In this document: positions 53,888 through 62,260 of the stretch, one piece after another
How the letters are laid out: the number at the start of each line of letters is the position of its first letter
Position numbering within the stretch: position 1 is the first letter of the stretch
Origin: Jejuia sp047345485
Lineage (GTDB): Bacteria > Bacteroidota > Bacteroidia > Flavobacteriales > Flavobacteriaceae
Reading direction: 5' to 3'
Length of the DNA: 64,000 nt
NCBI RefSeq assembly: GCF_047345485.1
Contig: NZ_JBLFEN010000006.1
Coordinates: 186,001-250,000 of the forward strand
Translations under genes and position numbers: made by a program
The notes under the pieces: generated by a model
Told to the model about the DNA's origin: nothing
The model's input: the letters and a program-made list of their open reading frames with translations, nothing else
Databases searched by the model: none

Positions 53888-53998
53888 GGCGTCATTAAAT
53901 TTAAGCTAAAATATAAAATGAGTTGTAAAAATAAGTATGCAACGTATGTTATTTAGTTTGTGTCATTACTCAAAACCCTAAAGAATGGTAAATCAAAC

Positions 53999-54598
53999 TC
54001 ACAAATTTAACTTTAATTGTTCGGGTAATAATTTAAAAGATGTTCTATGGTATTTAGTAGCACCATACTTTTTAATAGCTTCACGATGCTCTTTTGTAGG
54101 GTAGCCTTTATTTCTCTTCCAATTATACATGGGGTATTCTTCATGAATTTTAAGCATATAAGTATCCCGATATGTTTTGGCTAAAACAGAGGCCGCTGCA
54201 ATGCTTAAATATTTACCATCTCCTTTAATTATAGTTTCGTAGGGTATATTACGGTAAGGTTTAAACTTATTGCCATCAACAATTATAAATTCTGGGGTTG
54301 TGCTCAATAAATCAATAGCTTTATGCATGGCTAAAATAGAGGCATTAAGTATGTTTATTTTATCTATATCTTTTTCAAAAACATGAGAAACACCAAAGCA
54401 TACAGCTTCGGTCTCAATAATTGGTTTTAAAATATCACGTTTTAATTCGCTCAATTTTTTTGAGTCATTAAGAATTTTATTTTTAAAATTATCAGATAAT
54501 ATAACAGCAGCTGCTGTAACAGGACCTGCTAAACAACCTCGGCCAGCTTCGTCTGTGCCGCATTCATTTGTATATTTTGATTTTTTTAACTGTAACAT
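53999..54598 (-). CDS. rnhB: Ribonuclease HII
   Basis: A 199-residue protein with the RNase HII signature GTDEAGRGCLAGPVTAAAVIL (acidic residues D16, E17) and IVDGNKFKPY, followed by KGDGKYLSIAAASVLAKTYRD. It removes ribonucleotides from DNA and RNA primers. Normal length. It is followed by the propeller lipoprotein gene. Confidence 0.96.
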   Translation of the reverse strand: MLQLKKSKYTNECGTDEAGRGCLAGPVTAAAVILSDNFKNKILNDSKKLSELKRDILKPIIETEAVCFGVSHVFEKDIDKINILNASILAMHKAIDLLSTTPEFIIVDGNKFKPYRNIPYETIIKGDGKYLSIAAASVLAKTYRDTYMLKIHEEYPMYNWKRNKGYPTKEHREAIKKYGATKYHRTSFKLLPEQLKLNL

Positions 54599-54693
54599 GG
54601 GGTAAAAGTATAAAAAAGAGCATTAGTTATAAATATTATGCATACATAGTATTTATATGTGTTTATTTATTAAAAATTTAATTTATTTTATTA

Positions 54694-54717
54694 AATAATT
54701 ACAATTTTGTAATTATT
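54694..54717 (+). promoter_or_regulatory. 24-bp palindrome upstream of the SusC gene
   Basis: AATAATTACAA and TTGTAATTATT are perfect inverted arms with TT between, 155 bases before the SusC start. Size and symmetry suit a dimeric regulator site; no regulator gene is next to it. Confidence 0.45.
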
Positions 54718-54760
54718 GCAAAAAAAATGATAATGAATTCTGTGTTTTCTTGAAAAAAGC

Positions 54761-54777
54761 TAACATTTTAAATGTTA
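54761..54777 (+). promoter_or_regulatory. Second inverted repeat upstream of SusC
   Basis: TAACATTT and AAATGTTA are perfect arms around one T. The half-site CTAACATTTT recurs at 54791-54800, 31 bases downstream. Confidence 0.4.
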
Positions 54778-54872
54778 AAATTCAATTATCCTAACATTTT
54801 TTAATTCAAAATTTTGCTACTTTAAGATAATATTAAGAAATTCGCTCCTTAACTAATTCAAATTTATATTCT

Positions 54873-57800
54873 ATGAAAATTAGATTACTGTGGATTTTGA
54901 CGGTATTTTTATCGTTAACAACACAATTGTCCATGGCGCAAGAAAAGACAGTATCAGGTACTATTATAGACCAAACTGGCTTGCCTATGACTGGTGTTAC
55001 TGTTCAAGTGGCAGGAACAAACAGGGGTGTTATTTCAGATTTTGATGGTAATTATGCTATTAAAGCTAATCAGGGTGAAGTTCTACAATTCAGCTATGTA
55101 GGTATGAAAACTGCGCAAATTACTGTTGGCTCTAGTACTACTGTTAATGTTACAATGCAAGAAGATCTAGAAGCTTTAGATACTGTTGTTATTACAGGGT
55201 ATCAAAATATTGCTAGAGAGGTCTTTACGGGAGCGTCTCAATCTGTTAAAGCCAAAGATATCGAACTAGCAGGATTACCTGATATTACGCAATCTTTAGA
55301 AGGTCGTGCTGCTGGTGTTAGTGTGCAAAACGTAACAGGTACATTTGGTGCTGCACCTAGGATTACTATTAGAGGGTCTGCATCTATTTTAGGAAATGCT
55401 GATCCTATATGGATTGTAGATGGTGTAATACAAGAACAAATTGTAAATGTATCTTTTGCTGATTTAGTTTCGGGCGATCCTAATACCTTATTAAGTTCAG
55501 CTATCGCTGGTTTGAATGCTAATGATATTGAAAGTTTTGAAATTTTGAGAGATGCCTCAGCTACTTCTCTGTATGGTGCTAGAGCTCAAAATGGAGTAAT
55601 CGTAATTACTACTAAATCAGGTGGAGCAGATCAAGCTCCAACGTTTAGTTATAATGGTGACTTCTTAATGAGAGATAGACCTAGATATGCTCAATTCAAC
55701 CTTCTTAATTCACAAGAAACTGTATCAATTTACAACGAACTAGAATCTAAAGGGTTTTTACAGTTTCCAGATGTTTTATTTGGACGAAATGGTGGTATCT
55801 ATAATATAAGAGCAAATGCAATTAATGATTTTTCAGAATCTAATGGTGCATTTGGAATACCTAATACAGACGAGGCAAGAGCATCTTTTTTACAACAGTT
55901 TGAATTAGCAAATACAGATTGGTTTAAAGAGCTATATAACATGACACCTACTCAAAACCATAACATAAGTTTTTCTAGCGGTTCAAAAACTACAAGAACT
56001 TATGCGTCATTAGGTTATTTTACTGATGGTGGTTGGACAATTGCTGATAGAGTAAGACGTGTTACAGCTAATTATAGAAATTCTTTTCATTTTAATGATG
56101 ACAAACTAGTATTTACTTTACTTGGTAGTGCCAATGTTGTAAATCAAAAAGCACCAGGTACTTTAGCAAGACAAAATGATACCTTTTTCGGAGCTTTTAA
56201 TAGAGAGTTCGATTTAAATCCATTCAACTATTCTTTAACTACTAGTAGAGCATTACGCCCTAGAGATGGTAATGGTGATTTAGAGTTTTACAGAGCAAAT
56301 TGGGCGCCTATAAATATTTTAAACGAAGTTGAAAATAATTCATTAGAAATTAATAGAACAGATATTAAATTTCAAGGGCAAATAAAATATGAGTTAAATG
56401 ATAAGTTAACTTATAACTTTTTGGGTTCTGCTAGATTTGTACAAAATATAGGTGAAAATTCTGCAAGGGAAAGTTCAAACAGAGTATCTGCTTACAGAGC
56501 AGCAGAAAATGCTATAGTAAGAAATGCAAATACCTTTTTATTTAATGACCCAGACAATCCTGTAGCATTACCTCGTGTTGTGTTGCCTGTTGGTGGTATT
56601 TTAACTGAAACAAAAAACACGCTTACCGCATATACTTTCAGGAACTCATTACAATACGATAATACATTTAATGATGTGCATAACCTGAACGTATATTTTA
56701 ATCAGGAATATAGACACGCAGACAGATCGTCGTCATCATTTACAGGTTACGGCTACCAATTTGATAGAGGTGGTGCAATATTTACAGATCCTGGTATTCT
56801 TACAAAAGACATTTTAGAGGGCAACGATTATTTCTTTTCTCAAGATACACGTTCTAGAGAGGTGTCTTTAGCAATGCAAGTTAACTACGATTTTGATAGA
56901 AAATATGTGTTAAGTGTAACGGGTAATTATGAAGGCTCAAATAGAGCTGGAGAATCCTCTAGCTCAAGATGGTTGCCAACGTATTCTATTGGTGGACGTT
57001 GGAATGTACATAAAGAAAGTTTTCTTCAAGATTCTGATGTAATTTCTAGTTTAGTATTTAGACCAAGTTATGGTGTTACAGGATTATTGAACGACGCTGC
57101 TAGTAATAATAGAGCAATATTTTTGAATGAAATAACAGATAGATTTAATTTGGACGATAGAGAAAACTTCATAAACATCTCTGATCTACAAAACTCTGAG
57201 CTTACTTATGAGCAAACTAGAGAATTAAACTTAGGTTTAGAAGTTGGATTCTTTAACGAACGTATTAGAGCAATTTTTGATGTTTATTCTAGAAGAGGTA
57301 TTGATTTATTAGATTTTGTGAGAACTTCAGGAATTGGGGGACAGTCTGTTAAATTAGGTAACAATGCAGAAATGACTACCAATGGTATAGAGTTTCAATT
57401 AAACTCAGTTAATGTTAATACAAGTGATTTTCAATGGCGCTCAGGCTTTAACATCTCTTTCATAGAACAAGAGATAACAAGTTTACAGCAAAGACCAAAT
57501 GTTTTCTCTTTAGTTAACGGTACTGGTAATGCAATAGGAACCGAACGTAATGCGTTATATTCATTTGATTTTGCAGGCCTAAACGAATTTGGGGTACCAA
57601 CTTTCAATCTTGGCGAAGATGTAGATCCTATATCTGGTATAGATTTTCAAGCTACAGAAGATATACTTGATTTTTTAGTGTACGAAGGCCCTTCACTACC
57701 AACCATAACAGGAGGACTTGCTAATAATTTTAATTATAAAAATTGGAATTTCAGTTTCTTTATGTCGTTTTCTGCAGGAAATAAAATACGCCTAGATCCA

Positions 57801-58220
57801 TCATATTCTTCTGTCTATACAGATTTAAGTGTGTTTCCAAGAGAATTTGTAAACCGTTGGCAACAACCAGGAGATGAAAATATTACTGATATCCCTGCAA
57901 TTGCCTCGAGATCATTAATAGAATCTGTAGGTAATACAGCTATAACAAGGGCCTATAATGCATACAACTTCTCAACAGCTAGGGTTGCTGATGGGGATTT
58001 TATTAGAATGAAAAATATATCAATAGGATATACTTTTAATGGTAACGCAGTAAAAAACATTGGATTATCTTCTTTACGTTTAAATTTACAGGGTACTAAT
58101 TTATTTTTATTATACTCTGATGATAAATTAGGAGGTCAAGATCCAGAGTTTTTTAATAGTGGTGGTGTAGCATCACCTATTACACGTTCTTACACGTTTA
58201 CACTAAATGTTGGTTTTTAA
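54873..58220 (+). CDS. SusC/RagA family TonB-linked outer membrane protein
   Basis: A 1115-residue protein: signal peptide ending in SMAQ (residue 22), an N-terminal CarboxypepD_reg-like domain (VSGTIIDQTGLPMTGVTVQVAGTNRGVISDFDGNYAI), the SusC plug with SLEGRAAGVSVQNV, IRGSASILGNADPIWIVDGV and LRDASATSLYGARAQNGVIVITTKSG, then a long barrel ending in SYTFTLNVGF. It imports oligomeric nutrients through the outer membrane with TonB energy and the SusD-like lid encoded next. Substrate unknown; no polysaccharide enzyme genes lie in the locus, which argues for peptide or other substrates. Confidence 0.96.
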   Translation: MKIRLLWILTVFLSLTTQLSMAQEKTVSGTIIDQTGLPMTGVTVQVAGTNRGVISDFDGNYAIKANQGEVLQFSYVGMKTAQITVGSSTTVNVTMQEDLEALDTVVITGYQNIAREVFTGASQSVKAKDIELAGLPDITQSLEGRAAGVSVQNVTGTFGAAPRITIRGSASILGNADPIWIVDGVIQEQIVNVSFADLVSGDPNTLLSSAIAGLNANDIESFEILRDASATSLYGARAQNGVIVITTKSGGADQAPTFSYNGDFLMRDRPRYAQFNLLNSQETVSIYNELESKGFLQFPDVLFGRNGGIYNIRANAINDFSESNGAFGIPNTDEARASFLQQFELANTDWFKELYNMTPTQNHNISFSSGSKTTRTYASLGYFTDGGWTIADRVRRVTANYRNSFHFNDDKLVFTLLGSANVVNQKAPGTLARQNDTFFGAFNREFDLNPFNYSLTTSRALRPRDGNGDLEFYRANWAPINILNEVENNSLEINRTDIKFQGQIKYELNDKLTYNFLGSARFVQNIGENSARESSNRVSAYRAAENAIVRNANTFLFNDPDNPVALPRVVLPVGGILTETKNTLTAYTFRNSLQYDNTFNDVHNLNVYFNQEYRHADRSSSSFTGYGYQFDRGGAIFTDPGILTKDILEGNDYFFSQDTRSREVSLAMQVNYDFDRKYVLSVTGNYEGSNRAGESSSSRWLPTYSIGGRWNVHKESFLQDSDVISSLVFRPSYGVTGLLNDAASNNRAIFLNEITDRFNLDDRENFINISDLQNSELTYEQTRELNLGLEVGFFNERIRAIFDVYSRRGIDLLDFVRTSGIGGQSVKLGNNAEMTTNGIEFQLNSVNVNTSDFQWRSGFNISFIEQEITSLQQRPNVFSLVNGTGNAIGTERNALYSFDFAGLNEFGVPTFNLGEDVDPISGIDFQATEDILDFLVYEGPSLPTITGGLANNFNYKNWNFSFFMSFSAGNKIRLDPSYSSVYTDLSVFPREFVNRWQQPGDENITDIPAIASRSLIESVGNTAITRAYNAYNFSTARVADGDFIRMKNISIGYTFNGNAVKNIGLSSLRLNLQGTNLFLLYSDDKLGGQDPEFFNSGGVASPITRSYTFTLNVGF

Positions 58221-58231
58221 AAAAAAATAAT

Positions 58232-59743
58232 ATGAAAAAATATTTAAAATTAATACCATTATTACTACTTGTATTGGTTTGTAGTTGTGATGATGTGCTT
58301 TCAGAAGTACCAGATAATAGAACTGAAATAGATTCTGCTGAAAAAATTTCTGAACTTTTAGTTGGAGCATACCCAGAAGCAGCTTATGTTTCGTTTCTAG
58401 AGCCTATGTCTGATAATGCAGATGATAAAGGTCCAGCCTCTGAATCAGATGTTAGGATTAATGAAGAAATGTACTTTTGGAGAGATTTAAATGATGATGA
58501 TGATGATACCCCTACTAACTATTGGAATGATACTTATGGGGCAATAGCCAATGCTAATCAAGCTTTAGCTTCTATAGAAGAATTAGGTGGAGGTGATGAA
58601 TTTAATACTCAAAAGGGTGAGGCGCTTTTGTGTAGAGCTTATGCACATTTTATGCTAGTAAGTGTATTTTCTAAAAGATATAATCCTGATACTGCTAGTA
58701 CAGATTTAGGTATTCCTTATGTTACTACTCCAGAAACAGTCTTAATAGAAGAATACAATCGAGGCAGTGTAGCTGATGTATACGAGCAAATTGCTCAAGA
58801 TATAGAGGAAGGTTTACCTCTTATAGAAAATAATTATGATGTTCCAACCTTTCATTTTACAAAACAAGCTGCCAATGCTTTTGCTTCTAGGTTTTATTTA
58901 CATACCGCAGAATGGCAAAAAGTTATAGAACATAGCAATGCTGCTTTGGGAGGTTCGGGAGCAGCTATATTAAGAGACATTAATGGATTGTATAGTAATA
59001 TACCTGGAGCAGCTGTAAGGTTGCAATATTCATCAGCTACCGATCCTTCAAATTTATTATTAGTAGCTGGAGGTTCAGTGTATTCCAGAGCTTTTTTCTC
59101 AGGTCTTGCAAGATATCAATTAACAAGAAACCTTGAGCGATCTTTATTTGGTGAAAGTCCAATAGGATTAGATTGGGCATATCCTACATTCACCTTTGGC
59201 GGAGATATAGGACTTACTCTTATTAAATATAACGAATATTTTAGGTTTACTAATCAAGCTGCAGGTATTGGTTTGCCATTCGTAACATTCATGATATTAA
59301 CAACTGATGAAGTTTTGTTAAACAGAGCTGAGGCTTATATTATGTTGGAACAATACGATAATGCCGTATCTGACATAAATCTTATGTTTTCTACAAAAAC
59401 TGAAGGGTATACAAGTGCTGATGAGTTAACCACTTCAGATATTGAAGATATAGATGGAGACTTTGCTTTTACTGATGAGAATTTTTATACACCTTTTTAT
59501 GCACTACCAGCAAACAGTCTATCATATATTAATTTAGTATTAACAATGCGAAAATCAATATTCTATAATGAAGGGTTACGCTGGTTTGATATTAAAAGAC
59601 ATAATATCGAAGTGCAGCACAGAATTGCCAACGTTAGTGGTAACACCATAGATGTTATTGTTTTACCAAAAGACGATAATAGAAGAGCAGTACAAATTCC
59701 GCCAGATGCTCAAGCATTTGATATTGAGGCAAACCCAAGATAA
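58232..59743 (+). CDS. RagB/SusD family nutrient uptake lipoprotein
   Basis: A 503-residue lipoprotein (LVLVCSC, cysteine about residue 19). Typical SusD features: N-terminal helical TPR-like region (AIANANQALASIEELGG, EALLCRAYAHFMLVSVFSKRYN), and C-terminal NRAEAYIMLEQYDNAVSDINLM and LTMRKSIFYNEGLRWFDIKRHN. It caps the SusC channel and binds substrate. Starts 11 bases after SusC; same transcript. Confidence 0.95.
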   Translation: MKKYLKLIPLLLLVLVCSCDDVLSEVPDNRTEIDSAEKISELLVGAYPEAAYVSFLEPMSDNADDKGPASESDVRINEEMYFWRDLNDDDDDTPTNYWNDTYGAIANANQALASIEELGGGDEFNTQKGEALLCRAYAHFMLVSVFSKRYNPDTASTDLGIPYVTTPETVLIEEYNRGSVADVYEQIAQDIEEGLPLIENNYDVPTFHFTKQAANAFASRFYLHTAEWQKVIEHSNAALGGSGAAILRDINGLYSNIPGAAVRLQYSSATDPSNLLLVAGGSVYSRAFFSGLARYQLTRNLERSLFGESPIGLDWAYPTFTFGGDIGLTLIKYNEYFRFTNQAAGIGLPFVTFMILTTDEVLLNRAEAYIMLEQYDNAVSDINLMFSTKTEGYTSADELTTSDIEDIDGDFAFTDENFYTPFYALPANSLSYINLVLTMRKSIFYNEGLRWFDIKRHNIEVQHRIANVSGNTIDVIVLPKDDNRRAVQIPPDAQAFDIEANPR

Positions 59744-59766
59744 CATTATTTAAAAATTTTTAATCT

Positions 59767-60666
59767 ATGAAAAATATATATTTCAAAGTAACAGGTATTT
59801 TATTTTTATGTGCTGCGTTTACTCTAACATTTACAGCATGTGAAAATGAGCCATCACTAACCGATTCTCAAATTGATACATCAACGCCAATGCTTAATGA
59901 GTTAGATGTGTGGCTAAGAGATAATTTTGTCGAACCCTACAATATCGAAATACAATATAAATGGGATATTAATGACACTGATGTTGATAGATTTTTACAT
60001 CCTCCTTTTGAAGCTAATGTTAGACCACTAACAGAGATACTTAAGAAGGTTTGGATAGAGCCACATAATCAATTAGGTGGAGAAAATTTTATTAAAAATA
60101 TTGCTCCTAGAGAATTTATTTTAGCAGGAGGTTTCAATTTTAATCCTGGTGGCAACACCATCACTTTAGGTATAGCAGAACAAGGAGCTAGGATAACACT
60201 ATTCAATGTAGATCTTCTAGATTTTGACAGTATTTTATATGAGGAAGATATACCAAATGATTTCGATGTACAGTTTTCAATAATTGGCCCGTTATCTACA
60301 ATTCATCACGAATATGGACATATACTAAATCAAATAGAACCTTACGACCCTGTTTTTGATATAGTAAATCCAAATAACTATACATCTTCTTGGGCAGATA
60401 GAAGTAATGAAGAGGCTAGAGAGTTGGGGTATATTTCAGCTTACGCGTCAAGTCAACCTAGTGAAGATTTTGTTGAAATGGTAGCATACATGTTAACACG
60501 TTCTAATACAAGGTGGGAGAACTTGGTAAACAGTATAGCAAACCCTCAAGCCATAGCATCTATAAGAGAAAAAGAGAGAATCATTGTAGACTACTATCAA
60601 GAAAAATTTAATATAAATTTTTACGAATTACAAGAATTGTCGTTTCAAGCATTATTAGAAATATAG
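59767..60666 (+). CDS. Substrate import-associated zinc metallohydrolase lipoprotein
   Basis: A 299-residue lipoprotein (LTFTAC, cysteine about residue 25). The zinc motif is HHEYGH (H181, E182, H185) with a later SEDFVEMVAYMLTRSN that may supply a third ligand. The FNFNPGGNTITLGIAEQGARITLFNV segment precedes it. This matches the family of HExxH lipoproteins encoded beside SusC/SusD pairs, thought to process imported substrate. Twenty-three bases after SusD. Confidence 0.92.
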   Translation: MKNIYFKVTGILFLCAAFTLTFTACENEPSLTDSQIDTSTPMLNELDVWLRDNFVEPYNIEIQYKWDINDTDVDRFLHPPFEANVRPLTEILKKVWIEPHNQLGGENFIKNIAPREFILAGGFNFNPGGNTITLGIAEQGARITLFNVDLLDFDSILYEEDIPNDFDVQFSIIGPLSTIHHEYGHILNQIEPYDPVFDIVNPNNYTSSWADRSNEEARELGYISAYASSQPSEDFVEMVAYMLTRSNTRWENLVNSIANPQAIASIREKERIIVDYYQEKFNINFYELQELSFQALLEI

Positions 60667-60688
60667 TTAAATAACTAAAAAATTACAT

Positions 60689-62089
60689 ATGAAACTTATC
60701 ACTAAAAATAGTTTTTTAAAACTATTATTTTTATCCTTTTTGGTATTCTCCTCGTGTAGCGATGATGAAGATCAAAATATTTTTGATCAAACACCCTCTG
60801 AGAGAGTAGATCAAGCTATTAATGAATTACAAGAGTTATTGCTGGCTCAACCTAACGGTTACAAAGCAGTATATTTCACGAAAAATGACGAAAGAGGTGG
60901 CTTTACAACTTTCATGCAATTTAATGCAGATGGTACGGTAAGGCAAACATCAGACTTCAATGATGATATCGATTTACAAAATTCTAGTTATGAAGTACGA
61001 TTAGGTACTTCTATAGAATTGGTATTCACAACACGTAATCACATTACAAAAGGAACTGATCCAACTGCTATTACCGAAGTTATAAACGGATTTCCAACAG
61101 GTTTAGGCTTTTTTGGGACCTCAGTTTTTCAATTTTTTAGTAATGATAATGGTGTATTAACCTTTAGAGATATAAGAAACAGTGATACAGCATTAATGGT
61201 GTTATATCCAACTAATTTTACAGATTTTGATACAGAAAGTATATCTGCTGTTAATCAATTACGAAATCAAATTCCAAGAATTGCAGAACCAGAATTATAT
61301 CAGGTTTTTGAAATAGAAAATGCTAATGGTGGTATTAAGTACGATATGTTATACAATGAAACACGTCGTTTTACAAATTTATCTGGGTTTTCTGAAACAG
61401 AAATTATTAATCTAACTTTTGGTGTCGCTTACACAGAAGAGGGTATAACTATTAGTCCTGCTTTAGAATTCGAAGGCGTTTCATATTCAGATTTTATCTA
61501 CGATGAGACTACAGAAAGGTTTGTATCTACTGTTGATGGAACTACTGCCAGTATTTACTACAGTAATGCACCTGCTTTTATAAACCCTAATGATTTAATA
61601 GAGTTAGAAGAACTAGGTCCTACAGGCTTTTTATACAGAAGAAGTTTAGGCGATAATCCTCTAACCTCTGGTTCACACGATGATATGCTAGCTCAAATAG
61701 AGGCTAATTTAGGTGCTGCCTTCGGTAGTACATGGCAAGTAGCTCAATACCAGCTGTCAATAGATTTTGAAAGTGACGATTGTGATACATTTTTGTTTGT
61801 TCAAATAGTTAGAGCAGATGGTGCAGCATTTAATCTATTTTATTGTTTCTTAAGAGGTGATATAAGCGACGGAAGATTATTTTTAACTTATGATGGTCCA
61901 GGTGGAGGAGCCTCTGGTCAAGTAGAGCCACTAATATTACCATTAATAGAGTTTTTTGCAACACCAAACGGTTTAACATTCGCAAGGCATGGAGCATTTA
62001 GTAGTGATACCTTTAACTTTAGTAATCCATCAGGATCATTCACTAATAGTGACAGTGGTATAAGAGTTTACGGTCTATTTTTCGGATAA
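60689..62089 (+). CDS. DUF4302 domain-containing lipoprotein
   Basis: A 466-residue lipoprotein (LVFSSC, cysteine about residue 22). The first third shows the DUF4302 pattern (AINELQELLLAQPNGYKAVYFTKNDERGGFTTFMQFNADGTVRQTSDFND). In this setting DUF4302 proteins are surface lipoproteins of SusCD loci. The rest of the chain is beta-rich. It ends the four-gene locus and is followed by a terminator at 62127. Confidence 0.88.
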   Translation: MKLITKNSFLKLLFLSFLVFSSCSDDEDQNIFDQTPSERVDQAINELQELLLAQPNGYKAVYFTKNDERGGFTTFMQFNADGTVRQTSDFNDDIDLQNSSYEVRLGTSIELVFTTRNHITKGTDPTAITEVINGFPTGLGFFGTSVFQFFSNDNGVLTFRDIRNSDTALMVLYPTNFTDFDTESISAVNQLRNQIPRIAEPELYQVFEIENANGGIKYDMLYNETRRFTNLSGFSETEIINLTFGVAYTEEGITISPALEFEGVSYSDFIYDETTERFVSTVDGTTASIYYSNAPAFINPNDLIELEELGPTGFLYRRSLGDNPLTSGSHDDMLAQIEANLGAAFGSTWQVAQYQLSIDFESDDCDTFLFVQIVRADGAAFNLFYCFLRGDISDGRLFLTYDGPGGGASGQVEPLILPLIEFFATPNGLTFARHGAFSSDTFNFSNPSGSFTNSDSGIRVYGLFFG

Positions 62090-62126
62090 AAAAAACCAAA
62101 TAAAATTTTACGTTTACAATAAATAT

Positions 62127-62160
62127 AATCCCTACTCATATCCAGTGTAGGGATTTTTTA
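62127..62160 (+). terminator. Terminator of the SusCD locus
   Basis: AATCCCTAC (62127-62135) and GTAGGGATT (62147-62155) form a 9-bp stem with an 11-base loop, followed by TTTTTA. Confidence 0.8.
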
Positions 62161-62234
62161 TGCAATACAAAACACTCAATAAAATAAAATTTAATATAAT
62201 TTTTTCATTTTACGACGTTATCATATTTTGTATT

Positions 62235-62242
62235 TACATTTG
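62235..62242 (+). promoter_or_regulatory. -7 promoter element TACATTTG of the porin gene
   Basis: A perfect TAnnTTTG match, 18 bases before the ATG at 62261. Confidence 0.55.
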
Positions 62243-62260
62243 CAACGTTTTTAAATATCT

